The notes under the pieces were generated by a model. That model worked only from the letters and a program-made list of their open reading frames with translations, did not search any database and was not told where the DNA came from. Made by a program: the position numbers and the translations under genes. 64,000 nt of DNA from JAFGFY01 sp964520425 (lineage in GTDB: Bacteria; Desulfobacterota; DSM-4660; Desulfatiglandales; HGW-15), in the NCBI GenBank assembly GCA_964520425.1, contig CAZFMX010000007.1:1-64000 (forward strand), read 5' to 3'. Within the stretch, counting starts at the first letter, position 1, and each line of letters starts with the position of its first letter. This document shows positions 63,475 through 64,000 of this stretch, in pieces.

Positions 63475-64000
63475 CTCTTGGATATCACTTCTTATAAAAA
63501 TAAACTGGTGACTTGTCCCTTATAAAAAGAAAAAGACAATTGAAAAAAGCCTCAATTGCTTTCATTGTCTATATGCTATTATTATCGTATCATCTGTACA
63601 TTATAAACGATTCGTCAAGTTGAAATAGGTTGACAAATAGGTTGAATTTTAATTTAATAAATATTGTTTTAAAATGTGTCACTCTTGTCCAAAATCGGTT
63701 TTTTCTTTGGACAGCATTTGAGCCTATTAAGTATCCAGAATCTCTTGTAGCTGCTATGATATCACCAAATAGGCCTGTTTTGAAGCTTCTTTGACGATCC
63801 TATTATTCAAAGTGCATCTTTCTGTAACCGTTGCAGTTTTTGGACAGCATATGTGACCTAAGGCAACCTGAATTTTGAGATACAAGAGCTGTTACGTAAA
63901 ATCAACTAGTTACATGTGAAAATGGCGTATTTTGATTTATTTTGGACAGTAATGAAAATGTGTCTTTTTGAAGATAAATTTCCAAACAAGATTTTGAGTA
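63475..64000. other. AT-rich end region with recurring TTTGGACAG
   Basis: No gene seen. Just after the last gene, AGACAAT/ATTGTCT and CAATTGA/TCAATTG (about 63532-63571) can form an extended hairpin, perhaps its terminator. Further on TTTGGACAG occurs at 63706, 63839 (both continuing as GCAT) and 63941, and inverted as TGTCCAAAA at 63686. Spacing is irregular (133 and 102 bp). The region may be the edge of a mobile element or a control region of a gene beyond the window. Confidence 0.5.

Overview
The window looks like part of a draft (probably metagenome-derived) chromosome of an anaerobic deltaproteobacterium (Desulfobacterota; sulfate reducer or syntroph type). This is inferred from: a glycyl radical enzyme with an iron-sulfur activase; a stand-alone FMN-type glutamate synthase protein; several radical SAM and cysteine-cluster proteins; long hybrid histidine kinases; a free-standing copy of the CxxC module usually found at the end of deltaproteobacterial sensor proteins; and a dcw cluster whose MurE has the meso-DAP signature and whose FtsI carries a PASTA domain. 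One run of 100 N marks a scaffold join. I saw no rRNA, tRNA, CRISPR array or prophage.

Layout. 1-5276 (minus) is a MacAB-type efflux operon led by a TetR regulator with a palindromic operator; the last permease runs off the window. 5524-10434 (minus) is an activase / glycyl radical enzyme / MFS transporter group, facing a divergent regulator (10726-12072) that fuses a KaiC-like domain, an XRE helix-turn-helix and a cupin. 12153-14832 (minus) holds a glutamate synthase-like protein and a GAF-ANTAR protein. Between them is a leader with its own promoter, two hairpins that fit the ANTAR target pattern, and a terminator that overlaps the second hairpin. 15571-21204 is a mixed set: thiolase, CxxC module, Tat-exported flavodoxin, HD protein, nitroreductase and Na+/Ca2+ exchanger, spaced by small inverted-repeat elements. 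21393-25498 (minus) is a proteostasis-like operon: Hsp20, Lon-like protease, cysteine-cluster protein, methyltransferase.

25704-43634 (plus) is the division and cell wall (dcw) cluster in the order mraZ-rsmH-ftsL-ftsI-murE-murF-mraY-murD-ftsW-murG-murC-murB-ftsQ-ftsA-ftsZ. It starts at a promoter overlapped by four 10-bp-spaced MraZ boxes. There is no ddl, and two unrelated miniature elements sit inside it (ftsI/murE and ftsW/murG). A radical SAM gene follows ftsZ. After small genes (EF-hand, mini-XRE, DksA-like) and 1.2 kb without a recognisable gene, 48360-55891 is a signalling cluster: hybrid kinase, CheR, CheB catalytic domain, hybrid kinase. 55923-60199 (minus) is a second MacAB-like exporter with two permeases. 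60393-63474 (plus) holds pgpA and an SPFH/zinc-ribbon protein overlapping an unrecognised zinc-ribbon partner. The last 0.5 kb is AT-rich with a recurring TTTGGACAG motif.

The strongest regulatory observation is the ANTAR protein beside its probable RNA target. The most open functional question is the substrate of the glycyl radical enzyme and the role of its three-domain regulator.
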